50,714 bases of DNA from a virus. The position numbers and the translations under genes were made by a program. The notes beneath the pieces are model-generated. The model made no database searches. It was not told the DNA's origin and saw nothing but the letters and a program-made list of their open reading frames with translations. Below, piece by piece: positions 29,213 to 39,600 of the stretch. The stretch covers positions 1 through 50,714 of IMG/VR virus record IMGVR_UViG_3300032156_000016; one strand, given 5' to 3'. Position 1 is the stretch's first letter, and the number at the start of each line of letters is the position of its first letter.

Positions 29213-30583
29213 ATGATAGTTATACCCATGAACGAAATTCATTCTGGAGATACGAAACAAATCGAGCTTGTTGCTGGTGGAAAGGTAGTAGCGAATATCT
29301 CATTAGACAATGGAAGTATAGTTAGTTTTGCTTTTAATGGTTCTGATTGGAACGAAGCTAAAGCTAGAAAATGGATTAAGAATAAAGGAATCAATGAGAT
29401 CATGTATAGAAAGCATAAAGATGGATCGGTTATGATTAACACAATTAGAATGTCTTCTTCTCCAGTATCTTTAATGACTGGTGAGGCGGAAAAAATACTA
29501 GGTTCTGAAGTGTATATGAAGTTAATGAAAATAGAATCTTCGCATGGAAGTGATAAGCCATTCCTTGTTAATAATCTAGCTATGGATTTTAAGGGCGAAG
29601 ATTTTATAGTTGGCAATGGATTGCGTTTTGATCGCAAGAAAACAATTAGGATGATAGACAAGTTTGGTGGACTTCCTATATATCCTGGCCATATTGGTTT
29701 CTTTGAGGGTCACAAGGAACCGATTGGAAATACGGTAAGCCCATATGTAGATGAAGCTGGAAATCCAGCTAATTATATGTACATTTACCCGCATGGTAAC
29801 GGAAAGGTTTATCGAGAGAATCTTCGTATTGCTGAAGCTCAAGGATTGCTCAAGAATTATCCGGTATCAATGGCCGGTCGTCCTATTAAAATGAAGATAT
29901 TGGATGAAGAAGAGCTAAAAGAGTGCGGTTTCAAATTCCATGCTGAGGTTAATGAATGGGAACCGAAGACTATGGATATTGTAATCGAACCAGCATTAGA
30001 AGGAAGCGGCCCTGTTTCAATAGTAAATCAGTTGATATCAGATGATGGAAGGAGACATAAGATGGATGGTTCGATGAGCGAGATTCTCGCTGCTCTTTCT
30101 GATCATTCTGTCATTGCGCTTAGTGATTTAATGAAGGTTGATGCTGTTAAGAAAGCAATAGAATCTTACGTTGAAGAAAGAATTAGTGTATCTAATAACA
30201 CTATTCTTAATGATGAAAAGATTTCTATTATTATGGCATCGAAACTCCCTAAAGATAAACTTGCTTCTCTTGATTTAGTGAAATCTATCGTTGACGAATC
30301 TATCAAATCAAAACTTGAGCAGATTGAATTAACGAGAGATATGGTTACTAAAGTAGCCGCTAACTCTAAGATTGAGTTAAGTAAGACTCAGGAGCTTTTC
30401 CTTCGTGGAAATATTAAGGACGCAATGAGTGAACAAGATGTTCTTAGGATGATCACGAAAGAAAAAGAGACTGGTAATCTTGATAAGGTTAATGAATTCA
30501 CTCTTGAACATAAAGATGCTGAATCATTAGATGGTGTAGTAATCACAGAAGTAACACTTGAAGAAGTAATGAAGCATATCTAA
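29213..30583 (+). CDS. Putative head maturation protease fused to scaffold, 456 aa
   Basis: It lies between portal and major capsid genes. Residues 1 to about 270 are alpha/beta with a core (YPGHIGFFEGHKEPIGNTVS ... YPVSMAGRPIKMK ... PKTMDIVIEPALEGSGPV) compatible with a phage prohead protease. Residues about 280-456 are a long helical region rich in Lys, Glu and Asp (LDLVKSIVDESIKSKLEQ), as in scaffold domains. A protease-scaffold fusion is a common solution in phages. I cannot mark the catalytic triad with confidence. Confidence 0.55.
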   Translation: MIVIPMNEIHSGDTKQIELVAGGKVVANISLDNGSIVSFAFNGSDWNEAKARKWIKNKGINEIMYRKHKDGSVMINTIRMSSSPVSLMTGEAEKILGSEVYMKLMKIESSHGSDKPFLVNNLAMDFKGEDFIVGNGLRFDRKKTIRMIDKFGGLPIYPGHIGFFEGHKEPIGNTVSPYVDEAGNPANYMYIYPHGNGKVYRENLRIAEAQGLLKNYPVSMAGRPIKMKILDEEELKECGFKFHAEVNEWEPKTMDIVIEPALEGSGPVSIVNQLISDDGRRHKMDGSMSEILAALSDHSVIALSDLMKVDAVKKAIESYVEERISVSNNTILNDEKISIIMASKLPKDKLASLDLVKSIVDESIKSKLEQIELTRDMVTKVAANSKIELSKTQELFLRGNIKDAMSEQDVLRMITKEKETGNLDKVNEFTLEHKDAESLDGVVITEVTLEEVMKHI

Positions 30584-30595
30584 GGAGGGATTACA

Positions 30596-32236
30596 TTGGA
30601 CGGAAAGCCGTTTGTTGGAAGTGAATTTCAAATGATGTCCAATAGAATCGCTTTATGGGATATGCAGAATCCTAATGCCAAACCTAGAGAACGACTTCGC
30701 TTTTTACTTGCTCAATATGAGAAGCATAACTGGGGAGTATCATCTAGGGATTTAGCACTTGGCAAATCAGTTGATTATGTCAAGGATGGGGATAAGTATC
30801 TTAAAGTCGAATCCGATGTTCGTGGATACTTCTACTGCAATCCAAATACAAAAGGCGATCTTCCTGAGTGTCATGTTGAGAGAACTCGGTTCAAACTTGC
30901 TAATGGTAAGAGAATGTCTGAAAAGGAATATCTTATTGATAGTAGGCGTGAACAAGATGGAAGGAACTTTAAATTAACTTATACTATTACTCCTGATGTT
31001 CATACTACTGGAGAGCAAACTGACGTTTCATCTAAGTCAGTTATGGAATCTGCTATTCCTACTGGTTTTGGAAGTACGTCTGGTATTATTACTCCTGTAT
31101 ATATGAATATGCTTATGGAATTAATGTCTCTTCATGCATTTATGACTCCGTTTGTTACTGTTCAGCCAATGCCTAGTATGTCTTTTTACTTTCCTATTAA
31201 GCTTACGAAAGTAGAAAGTGATCCTGATTATCAGCTTGCTTCTAAGCCTACCCCTGAAGGACGAGCCGGTATGAGTGGATATGAAATTGACTGGACAAAA
31301 TGGGAAGTCAATGGATGGAAATATCTTCGTCATTTTGAACTTACAGATGAAATATCTGAACTTATGGGTCAGTTTTTACCTGTTACTCAAAAGTATATTG
31401 AAGATATGGGTATTGGAATGGCGATGCTTTGGGACTATTCAATCGTTGAGGGTATGCAGCAAATGTTATTATCTGGGTATTGGAGATATCCTAAATATAC
31501 TGCTGGTACTCCTGGTGATTATGCATGGGTAGTCAATGAGAAAGAAATTCCGTGGGGTAAAGCAAGCGTACTAACGACAAATGCAAAATATAATTATTTA
31601 TTTCAAGACCTTAGTGGTGGAACTTATGATGGAAAAATTTATTATCCAGGTTCAACCACCGGAGATGAATTCGAGTATCAGACATCTGGATATGCGCGTT
31701 TGCAGACTACCACAGCAGACGATCTTATTGAAGGAATTCTTGCTTTGGGTACATTGCTTAAGAATAAGGGTTCTACTCTTGAGTATGTTATCCTTACTGA
31801 TTCCTTACAAACAGAGAGGCTTTTTAGGGATGCTAATATGAGGAACCTACAGATTCGTACTGGCGATCTTAAGTTCCAAGATGCTACTGGATATCTTGGC
31901 AAGCTCGCTATTGGTGGATCGGTTTCTTATGTTGATCTTTGGGAAGCTCCTGTTGGACATATTCCTTCGCGTGCTACTACTGACGCTGCTCCTATTACTG
32001 TCTATCCTATTATTGGTGGAAAGTATGGGATGGCATGGAATCAAGGAATCTTTAGTCCATTAACAATGAGAATTGATGAAGGGTTTGAAGCAGTAGCAGA
32101 CGCGGGTTCTGTTGCTCGTCTTCGTCCTACTCAGTCAAAGGTTACGACGGCTTCTAGTAAGGGGTCGTCATGGCCTGGAGATTATCATCATTTAGTTATT
32201 CTCTGGACAAGTAATACTACTCGTCTTAGTGCTTAA
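30596..32236 (+). CDS. Major capsid protein, TTG start
   Basis: This 546-residue protein starts at TTG 30596 behind the very strong SD AAGGAGGGA, and a large hairpin follows the gene, as expected for the most abundant virion protein. The sequence has HK97-like features: an N-terminal helical section, MMLELMSLHAF-type spine helix (MNMLMELMSLHAFMTPFV), a P-domain-like region (YLRHFELTDEISELMG) and a Gly/Pro-rich C-terminal beta part (LAIGGSVSYVDLWEAPVGHI). The function is assigned by position and size. Confidence 0.8.
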   Translation: MDGKPFVGSEFQMMSNRIALWDMQNPNAKPRERLRFLLAQYEKHNWGVSSRDLALGKSVDYVKDGDKYLKVESDVRGYFYCNPNTKGDLPECHVERTRFKLANGKRMSEKEYLIDSRREQDGRNFKLTYTITPDVHTTGEQTDVSSKSVMESAIPTGFGSTSGIITPVYMNMLMELMSLHAFMTPFVTVQPMPSMSFYFPIKLTKVESDPDYQLASKPTPEGRAGMSGYEIDWTKWEVNGWKYLRHFELTDEISELMGQFLPVTQKYIEDMGIGMAMLWDYSIVEGMQQMLLSGYWRYPKYTAGTPGDYAWVVNEKEIPWGKASVLTTNAKYNYLFQDLSGGTYDGKIYYPGSTTGDEFEYQTSGYARLQTTTADDLIEGILALGTLLKNKGSTLEYVILTDSLQTERLFRDANMRNLQIRTGDLKFQDATGYLGKLAIGGSVSYVDLWEAPVGHIPSRATTDAAPITVYPIIGGKYGMAWNQGIFSPLTMRIDEGFEAVADAGSVARLRPTQSKVTTASSKGSSWPGDYHHLVILWTSNTTRLSA

Positions 32237-32253
32237 CTAATGATTGGGAATGT

Positions 32254-32302
32254 GGGAGAGGGCAATGTATCCTCCTAATAATACATTTCTTCGCCCTCTC
32301 CC
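32254..32302 (+). terminator. Hairpin after the capsid gene (attenuator or processing site)
   Basis: GGGAGAGGGC (32254-32263) pairs with GCCCTCTCCC (32293-32302) over 10 bp, extended inside by AATGTAT/ATACATT. It is followed by CTTCCCTAC rather than a U-run, so partial termination or RNase III processing that raises capsid mRNA relative to downstream genes is more likely than full stop. Confidence 0.6.
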
Positions 32303-32331
32303 CTTCCCTACTAATATAAAGGTGGTAAATC

Positions 32332-32592
32332 ATGGCCGGTGGACACATGACTTTTCTAGCAATATGGACAGGTCGTGGGAAGAGACAGAAGAAGTTTGTC
32401 AGAGGAAGAGTGCTTAACTTATATGGAATGAAACTTGAGTTAAATAAAAAGACAATTCTTACTAGTGCATTTGTAGAGGCGTGTAGTCTTGATACGGTAG
32501 CTACACATGATGCAGTAAAAGAAAATCTAAGAACAGATTACGGAATAACAATTCTAAAGCCTATTTCTCCGTTAGATGCAGAGGTTGGTTAG
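32332..32592 (+). CDS. Small head/neck-region protein, 86 aa
   Basis: The product (MAGGHMTFLAIWTGRGKRQKKF...) is basic at the start and beta-rich, with KLELNKKTILTSAFVEACSL. It lies between capsid and neck genes behind AAAGGTGG. It is a possible head-closure or decoration subunit. The family is not recognised. Confidence 0.58.
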   Translation: MAGGHMTFLAIWTGRGKRQKKFVRGRVLNLYGMKLELNKKTILTSAFVEACSLDTVATHDAVKENLRTDYGITILKPISPLDAEVG

Positions 32593-32594
32593 TA

Positions 32595-33509
32595 ATGTTA
32601 AGACAATCTTTGTTTACCGATTTAGTTAATGAAGTAAAAGATAATATAGCTGATGTTACAGGTCAGGAAAAGTATAATCCACAGTATATAATGAAGGAAA
32701 TAAAAAGATGTTTGGGCGATCTTCCTTTAGTATATGGACTATCTAATAATACTAGAGTGTCATTTTTATTCGAGCCAATTAGTATGACAGATGTTCTACT
32801 ATATAATAAAGACGTATATGAAAATGCATCTAACATAGAAGTAAATTATTATTTAAAATTATCTAATATTGCATTGCCTGGCCATATAGAATGCAAAGCA
32901 TGGACTATTAATAGTATGAGCCTTGCATTATTAACGCTTAGATGGAATCAAACTGGTACTATAAAGCCACCCACTATTGATATATCATTAGATAAAGATG
33001 TAACTTCTGGTGATTACTTATCAGGAACATGGTTAGTAAGTGGGGCAAGAATAGACCCAATAGTATCGGATAAAGAAATTGACTTAACAGCTTTTCCTTC
33101 CTCCAGTTTTTCTATTAGGTGGAATTTTGAAGCAACATCGGATTATAAGATTCATGATACTATGGCTGACATTGTTCTTATTGATAGAGCAAGATTAATG
33201 GAACATAAAGAGAATATTGTGTATACATGCGCTTCAAATATCTATTCAAAAGAAGCGGCAATAGAAGCAAAGAATGGTGCAATACAGTATGCAGAATTTT
33301 TGAGTAAACAATCAGAGTTATTACTTGCAAGAGCTAAAGGCAGTCGTGGTGGCGGTAAAAGTGTTTCAGTATATGCTGATTCAATGGATAGTGGGTATGA
33401 TAGAGATACTAGATCAAATAAAGTATTTGGACGTAAACTAGAAGCTGGAGATTGGGTAGAGATAGTCGGTAATACAGTAATTGGAAGGCGTATTAGAAGG
33501 ATTTATTGA
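32595..33509 (+). CDS. Head-tail connector/adaptor candidate, 304 aa
   Basis: The product begins MLRQSLFTDLVNEVKDNIAD, has a beta-rich middle and a C-terminal helical part (YAEFLSKQSELLLARAKGSR) with a Gly/Ser linker. The position after the capsid gene and before the gp10-like gene fits an adaptor (neck) protein. It is larger than usual adaptors, perhaps because of an inserted beta domain. Its stop overlaps the next start. Confidence 0.5.
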   Translation: MLRQSLFTDLVNEVKDNIADVTGQEKYNPQYIMKEIKRCLGDLPLVYGLSNNTRVSFLFEPISMTDVLLYNKDVYENASNIEVNYYLKLSNIALPGHIECKAWTINSMSLALLTLRWNQTGTIKPPTIDISLDKDVTSGDYLSGTWLVSGARIDPIVSDKEIDLTAFPSSSFSIRWNFEATSDYKIHDTMADIVLIDRARLMEHKENIVYTCASNIYSKEAAIEAKNGAIQYAEFLSKQSELLLARAKGSRGGGKSVSVYADSMDSGYDRDTRSNKVFGRKLEAGDWVEIVGNTVIGRRIRRIY

Positions 33510-34084
33510 TGCTTCAAGCAACAAATCAAGTTATAACTGTTAGATTCAAAAGAGAGGATATCATTTTAGTAATGAAAGTAGTTAAGGGCGCGTGTAATAT
33601 GTCTCATATATTTAATTCAACAGAGTTACACGGAGATTATCAGAGAGCATTTAGAATGATGCGCGATACTACAATGGTTGCTACTGGAGAACTAAGAAGC
33701 AAAGCTTTCATAACTAGATCAATAGAAGGAACTGGAGCTAAATTTGTAATGGGATATGATAGAACTTCTAATAATCAATCAGAGTTACAAGAATTTGAAG
33801 GTGGAAGAGTACATAGAACAGAGAAGTCTCATTATTTTAATGGCGTATATCCAATGTGTTCGAGATATCCAGAAGATTTATTTAAGAAGTTTGGTGGGTA
33901 TACTTCTAATCCAAGAGCTTCAAGAAGAGCTATGGCAACGTCAATACAAATAGCATTTAACACAAGAGTAAGAAGCGCAACAAGAAGTGGAAGTGATTTA
34001 TATTATACTCCAAATCTTTCATTATATGTAATGAGAAGAGCAGATAGAACAGCCAAACTATTTAAGACGGTTGGTTTAACATGA
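33509..34084 (+). CDS. Neck/head-closure protein (HK97 gp10-like position), 191 aa
   Basis: ATG 33509 overlaps the preceding stop (TGATG). The product has RAFRMMRDTTMVATGELRSK followed by a beta part and a basic C-terminus (RADRTAKLFKTVGL). The position between adaptor and tail terminator matches the head-closure/gp10-like protein of siphoviruses. Assigned by synteny only. Confidence 0.5.
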   Translation: MLQATNQVITVRFKREDIILVMKVVKGACNMSHIFNSTELHGDYQRAFRMMRDTTMVATGELRSKAFITRSIEGTGAKFVMGYDRTSNNQSELQEFEGGRVHRTEKSHYFNGVYPMCSRYPEDLFKKFGGYTSNPRASRRAMATSIQIAFNTRVRSATRSGSDLYYTPNLSLYVMRRADRTAKLFKTVGLT

Positions 34085-34635
34085 GTATAGAGGCAATACA
34101 TTCTTACCAAGTATGCATTGGTGATGAATTTATTTATAATGTTAAGTGGACTATCTTATCTCATCTAAGATATATGATGTTATCTGAACCACTCAATTAT
34201 ATTTGGGGAGAAGAGAGATTATCGGATGAAAGTTTTGTAGATTCTACTCCAGCTAGGTTATCATCAAGGCCATTATTCGGAGTAGAGTTTATGGGGTTGG
34301 AGAGAGTAATAGCCAAGAATACTTTTAATGAAGGATTAGTATTTGTAATATCATATAGATCAAGGCGTGGTAATGTAAGACTGGAATCAGAATATGGAAC
34401 TATTAGTGATAGTAGAAAACTAATATTAATACACGATACTATAATTACTAATTTTGGTATGCTTAGTGGTGAAAATAAATTAGAAGTATGGGATTTTAGA
34501 TCAGAAGCAGACATACCAAGAAAACTAAACAAACTTATTAAGATGGATTTACGCGAGTCTTCATTCGACATGGATGAAGTAACTGGCGAACGTGCTAATG
34601 GAGTAGACTTTGTATATGCAGTTAATGAAGGTTGA
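34081..34635 (+). CDS. Tail terminator candidate, 184 aa
   Basis: The product (MSIEAIHSYQVCIGDEFIYN...) is alpha/beta and lies immediately before the major tail protein. This is where the gpU/gp17-like terminator is normally found. It overlaps the previous stop (ATGA). There is no sequence signature; assigned by order. Confidence 0.48.
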   Translation: MSIEAIHSYQVCIGDEFIYNVKWTILSHLRYMMLSEPLNYIWGEERLSDESFVDSTPARLSSRPLFGVEFMGLERVIAKNTFNEGLVFVISYRSRRGNVRLESEYGTISDSRKLILIHDTIITNFGMLSGENKLEVWDFRSEADIPRKLNKLIKMDLRESSFDMDEVTGERANGVDFVYAVNEG

Positions 34636-34729
34636 TCTGTCCACCAACATAGATCGATATTGCTATAGTCTATTTAATTCCGGCCAACTTAATTGTAGTG
34701 AATTGACACCCGAAAGGAAGGATAGATAG

Positions 34730-35731
34730 ATGAAGACGAAACCTTTCTCTCCGGTGCCTGGACTGGCAGAGAATACATATGTATATGTATTTAACTATGC
34801 CGGTAGTGAAATTGATTTCGTTGCTGACAAGGCAGCATATTTAGCTGAATTAGACAAACATTTTGCAGGTTCATCTGCTTATACAGGGATGAAAGAAAAT
34901 GGTATCGCTGTAACTGGTACTGCTGTTGCTGGCGTTGATCTTACTGTTGGTTCTTCTGGTAATAACGCAACAATAGCTATTGGCGCAGGAGCAGTAGTTA
35001 CTACAGCTATGCAATATGGTTCTGAATCAGCCAAGAAGATTATTCCAATTGTTTTGTATAAAGGTTCTGCTGTTCCGTTTAGTGATTATGTTTTGATTGA
35101 TGAAGCTACCTCAAAAATTACATTAAAGAATAGTGTAATTAATGTTCCTTATAGCACTACGTCAGCAGTAGATTATATAATATATTGGTCTGATCATTTG
35201 TCGGGATATCTTGTCAGTATTGAAGCTCCTAATATTTCATTACCGATTGAATCATCTTCGTTTAGTGCCGTTGGCCATTCTGAGCCAGTCATTAAAATTA
35301 CTAAACGTGGAGAGCCAGAGGCAACCGGAAGTTTGACTGTCATGGAACACATGACGGCATTCATGGATAGTACTAATGCTTTACTTAACGTGCCAGGTGA
35401 AGAGTTACTTTATCGTATTTATGGGCCTGATTGGACTACTCCTAGTAACGCAGGATATACTCAATCACTCTGGAATACATTAAAGGCTCCGACTAGACCG
35501 TTCGGTATTGCTATCTTAACTGTTACCGGCAATCCGTTTGATGGTGGATCAACCGCTTATCAGAACAAGCTTTGGGGAACAATGAACTTTATCTACCATT
35601 GCAAGGTAACAAGCATTGGCCCAAAGCAGAATATTTCTAATGACAGTACCGATCCCATTCTTCGGACTGTTGAATTTACTTGTGCATGGCCCGACCAGAA
35701 TGCTCAGACTAGTATTCTGTGCGGCGTTTAA
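34730..35731 (+). CDS. Major tail (tube) protein, 333 aa
   Basis: The gene follows the tail terminator candidate and precedes the G/GT chaperone pair. It has a strong SD (GAAAGGAAGGATA). The sequence is beta-rich with PNISLPIESSSFSAVGHSEP, repeated Gly/Ser/Thr loops and a C-terminal YHCKVTSIGPKQNISNDSTD. Siphovirus tube proteins with an extra Ig-like domain reach this size. The 34636-34729 gap upstream holds a short hairpin (GATCT/AGATC) but no clear terminator. Confidence 0.72.
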   Translation: MKTKPFSPVPGLAENTYVYVFNYAGSEIDFVADKAAYLAELDKHFAGSSAYTGMKENGIAVTGTAVAGVDLTVGSSGNNATIAIGAGAVVTTAMQYGSESAKKIIPIVLYKGSAVPFSDYVLIDEATSKITLKNSVINVPYSTTSAVDYIIYWSDHLSGYLVSIEAPNISLPIESSSFSAVGHSEPVIKITKRGEPEATGSLTVMEHMTAFMDSTNALLNVPGEELLYRIYGPDWTTPSNAGYTQSLWNTLKAPTRPFGIAILTVTGNPFDGGSTAYQNKLWGTMNFIYHCKVTSIGPKQNISNDSTDPILRTVEFTCAWPDQNAQTSILCGV

Positions 35732-35762
35732 TGTTCTCTAAGTAATAAAGCAGGAGGATACC

Positions 35763-36236
35763 ATGAGTAGCGAAGTAAAAATTATTTCTATTGGAGATTA
35801 TGTCAAAGATGTTGATAACATCATTACGATTCCCGTAATGCAAAAGAGCCAAGTCTATAATGTTGAACTAAGAATTAAGAAACCTATGGCAGAACATTCG
35901 CATAGGATTATGAATCTCTTAGCTGAGACATTTGGAGATAGATTAGAATCTCTTGCTAATCGTGGAGAGATAACAAATATAATGACATTACCATTAGAAG
36001 AACGCAAGGAAGTATTATTATTTTCTTGGCTTAACTCTGCTACTTTGATATCCTCCTGCTGTTATCATCCAGATCGCAATGAGGATGGTACTCCTATTGA
36101 CGATCCGCGTAGAATTTGGGAAACGGCAGATGAAGTAGGTAAACAATGCCCTAAAGATTTGTTTGATGGGATTAGATCATATCTTGAAGGCGTTGGTATA
36201 GATAAAACAGTAAGCGAAATCGAAGCAAAAAAATAG
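35763..36236 (+). CDS. Tail assembly chaperone, G-like, 157 aa
   Basis: The product (MSSEVKIISIGDYVKDVDNI...) is helical, with a C-terminal QCPKDLFDGIRSYLEGVGID, and ends EAKK at a slippery heptamer. Its position between tube and tape measure, and the shifted downstream frame, match the lambda G/G-T system. In that system the chaperone binds the tape measure and recruits tube protein. The SD is GGAGGA. Confidence 0.78.
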   Translation: MSSEVKIISIGDYVKDVDNIITIPVMQKSQVYNVELRIKKPMAEHSHRIMNLLAETFGDRLESLANRGEITNIMTLPLEERKEVLLFSWLNSATLISSCCYHPDRNEDGTPIDDPRRIWETADEVGKQCPKDLFDGIRSYLEGVGIDKTVSEIEAKK

Positions 36237-36625
36237 CACGCCACCCGATTGTACGACTGGCCTACATGATGTGCAAGCATGGTCATTCAGGTGGCAAGAA
36301 TTTATTTGAGGTTTTGTATTGTAGGCCGTACATACCACTCGATTATAATTTACAAAGAATAATAGTAGAGTGTATATCATATGATAGTGACATAGAGGCC
36401 GACCACTATGAGCAAGCAAGAACTATTCAAAATGACTCTAATGAGAAATATATAGTAAGAAGTAAAAAGGGAGTGAGAGAACTAAGAAGTGAATTGAAGA
36501 TGGCAACAAAATATCCTCAGTATGTAAATGCTGAAGTCACGCTCCTAACTACAAAGGAGTACAATAGCATTGGTAAATCCGCGAATTACTATAGAGACAT
36601 TACTTCAGCGCGTACAGCCAGGTGA
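35763..36625 (+). CDS. Frameshifted tail assembly chaperone (GT-like), about 287 aa
   Basis: A -1 shift at A-AAA-AAA (36227-36233), directly before the in-frame TAG, joins residue 157 to codons ATA GCA CGC... This frame is open through 36266 (MMCKHGHSGGKNLF) to 36625, adding 130 residues. The T-like part has IPLDYNLQRIIVECISYD and a charged C-terminus. It also overlaps the tape measure gene by 56 bp. The independent ATG at 36266 has no good SD, supporting expression by frameshift. Confidence 0.78.
36227..36233 (+). promoter_or_regulatory. Slippery heptamer for -1 frameshift
   Basis: A AAA AAA is in the correct phase (frame-0 codons GCA AAA AAA TAG). The -1 frame continues open into the T-like segment. 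The stop codon immediately downstream would favour slippage. Confidence 0.82.
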
Positions 36626-39600
36626 TATTAACGCACTAGAGCGGCAGCTTGCTTCTGTTTCGGCTTCGTCAAATGTCGGGATGAAGGCTTTGACGGACAA
36701 ACAGTTAATAGCTGCCGCTTCTGTTCAAGAACTTTCGCGTGCGTATAGCTTAGGGCTTAATCGACAAATGATAGTCAATTCCGCTAAAGTAAGAATAGCT
36801 ACTGGCGAAATAGCCGATATGAGAGAAGGATTACAATTAACTAGTATTGTACTAAAGAATATGTCTACTCCTCTTGGTATGCTAAATGCCGCTCTTAATA
36901 TTGTTATATCACGATTCGGAACTATGGTTCTTGTATTCGGTGTTTTCAGAGCTATAAGTAGTTTTATCGCAAGAATGAAAGAAGGTTTTGAGGCAATAGA
37001 TTCTGAAATGAGAAAGGTAGCTTCTGTTGTTATTCCCACCAGTGGTGATATGTCAAAGGCCATGACGACTCTTGGTATTGACATGATTACATTTGCAATG
37101 AAGACCGGCGTAGCATTGAAAGAGGCCGGAGATGCTATGTACTATATGGCATCTGCTGGAATGCAATCAGATAGAATTCATCGCAACTTTATACCAGTAA
37201 TGAAGTTGATTATATCTACATCAAAAGATTTAGCTGCTACTACAGAAGAAACTAAAAAAGTATCTGAAATCTTCATGGGATTAGTAAAAGTATTTGGAGA
37301 AGATGTATATCCAAGATTTAATAGCGAACAAAAAGCTACTGAGTATATGGCTGGAGTTATGTATAAGACATTTCAAAGAGAACAAATATTACTTGAAGAA
37401 CTTGCAATGAGTTTGACCTATTCTTCAGAAGAAGCACATAAAGCTGGAATATCATATGAAGAATTAGTTGTTACATTAGGATTTCTTAATACTTATATGC
37501 TTAAAGGATCGAAAGCTGGAACATCATATGCTAATTCTATTCGCGATGCAATACAGAATGCAGATAAACTTCAGTCTGTGTTTGGTGTTAATCTAAAGAA
37601 TGTTGGACAAGAAGGGTTTAGTTTTATTAATGAAGTTATTGTTCCTCTTAATAAGAAGTTTAAGGAGACTGGATTTAACTTAAAAACAATAACCGACTTG
37701 ATGCAAATATGGAATCTTCGATCTATTAGAGCTATGTCATTAATGATTTCGCTTGCTGACCAATTAAATATTAAATTAAATGATGTTGTTACTGGCGAAG
37801 AGGCTATGAATAAAGCGTTTGAGATTATTAATGATAGTTATAAAATACAGAAGCAAAGAACAGATGCATTAACTAATGCATATGCAACTATGTTTGCTGT
37901 TGGAATTACTGGAGGAAAGGGATTTGGATTAGTATTAAAAGATATTAATAATAATTTGGAACATACCGATAGGGTTATGGCTAGACTTGCGGCTACAATT
38001 GGTATGTGTGTAGTAATGTTGAAAAGCATATTTAAACTTTTGTTTGAAATCATAAGACTACCAGGAAAAGGATTAGATTTAATACTTAAAATTAATCAAC
38101 GCTTAGAAAAAACATTAAGTATCTTTAGTAAGATTAATGAATTTAATAAAAATTTACATGAGTGGATAAATCTTATTGGTTGGGCAGAGAAACTAGCAGA
38201 AAAATTATCTATTGTTGGAGATAAAACAGGAAACATATATAGATTAATAAAATATGCAAAAGGTGATATGTCTAAACTTGTTGAAGTGGTAAGTGATATT
38301 ACTCCAGAAGCAGAAAAAGCACTTAAAAAATTTCAGGAGTTTGAGGATACCACTGATCATGTGGCCGATTCTGTTCGATCATGGAATACATTATTAGATA
38401 GTAGTTATAAAATAGTAAGTAAGATATCTGGTGTGAGAATTACTGGACAGGAATTAACTACTGATCTAAAGGCTAGTCTTGCTAGTCAGAAACAATTTGC
38501 AGTAGAACTTTCTAAAACCTATGGGGCTATGTATGATTCTGGTCTTTCTGGAGCAGAGAATTATCAAGATGTTCTTAATAAGGTAACTGATTTAATAAAG
38601 AAACAGAGTATAGATTTAACTGTTCTTGGTGCAGCAGAAGCAAATCAGCTTAATCAATTATTTGACGCCCTTGAGAATTCTTCTTCTACTGCTGCTAAAG
38701 CACTAAGAGATACATTTACTGTGGAGAAAAAGACAAGAGCAGAATCTATTCATGATTTAGATATATCATTAAGAAATAAATTGCAATTATTAGATACTGA
38801 GTATCAAGCAGAATTACAGAAGCTAGATTTATTCCAAATAGACAAAGATATTCTTGAAATGAAACATCAGAGAGATAGAACCATTGCACTTGAAGAGTGG
38901 CTTAAATCCCTTAGTGAATTGAACATTCAATATTTAGATAAGTTAATATCAGATATGCAATCTAAATGGGATAAGATAGATTCACAATTCAAGAGATTTC
39001 GCGAGAACTTTAATAAACATATACTTGGGATTCCGTTAAGCGATATTACTATTGATCTTGGATTCAAGATTAATTGGGATATGATTGTTCCACCAGATAT
39101 GAGTCAATTTCAGAAAGAGATATATGAATCTCTAGCTTTATTTGAAGTTAAAGATGATCTTGAAACAGCGTGGAAAACAGATATAGCAGATATAATTGAT
39201 GCTGGACTTTCTATAATGAATGAGAATGTAAGAACCAGGGGAAGGGAAAGAGCTAAACTTACCGAAGATCAAGAAGAACTAATAAGAAATATGTATTATG
39301 CTTCAATGAAAGACATAAACGCGATGATTGAAGCTAAATATAAGGAACGCGGGAAAATATTACTAGATAGTTTATATGAATTTATTGATGCATCAAAAGA
39401 ATTTAACGAAGAACAAAAGAGACTTTCCAAGGCTGTGTTAGGCGGGATTTCCATTACAGACGAAGAAAGAAGAAAAGGAACTAAAGCGTTAGACGAAATC
39501 ATGTCGGGACAAAATCAAACAATGAAGGATGCCATATTACAAGTTAGATCATTGGGCGAAGAGATGGATGCTATCAAAAAGAAACTTGGTGATTTGGGTC

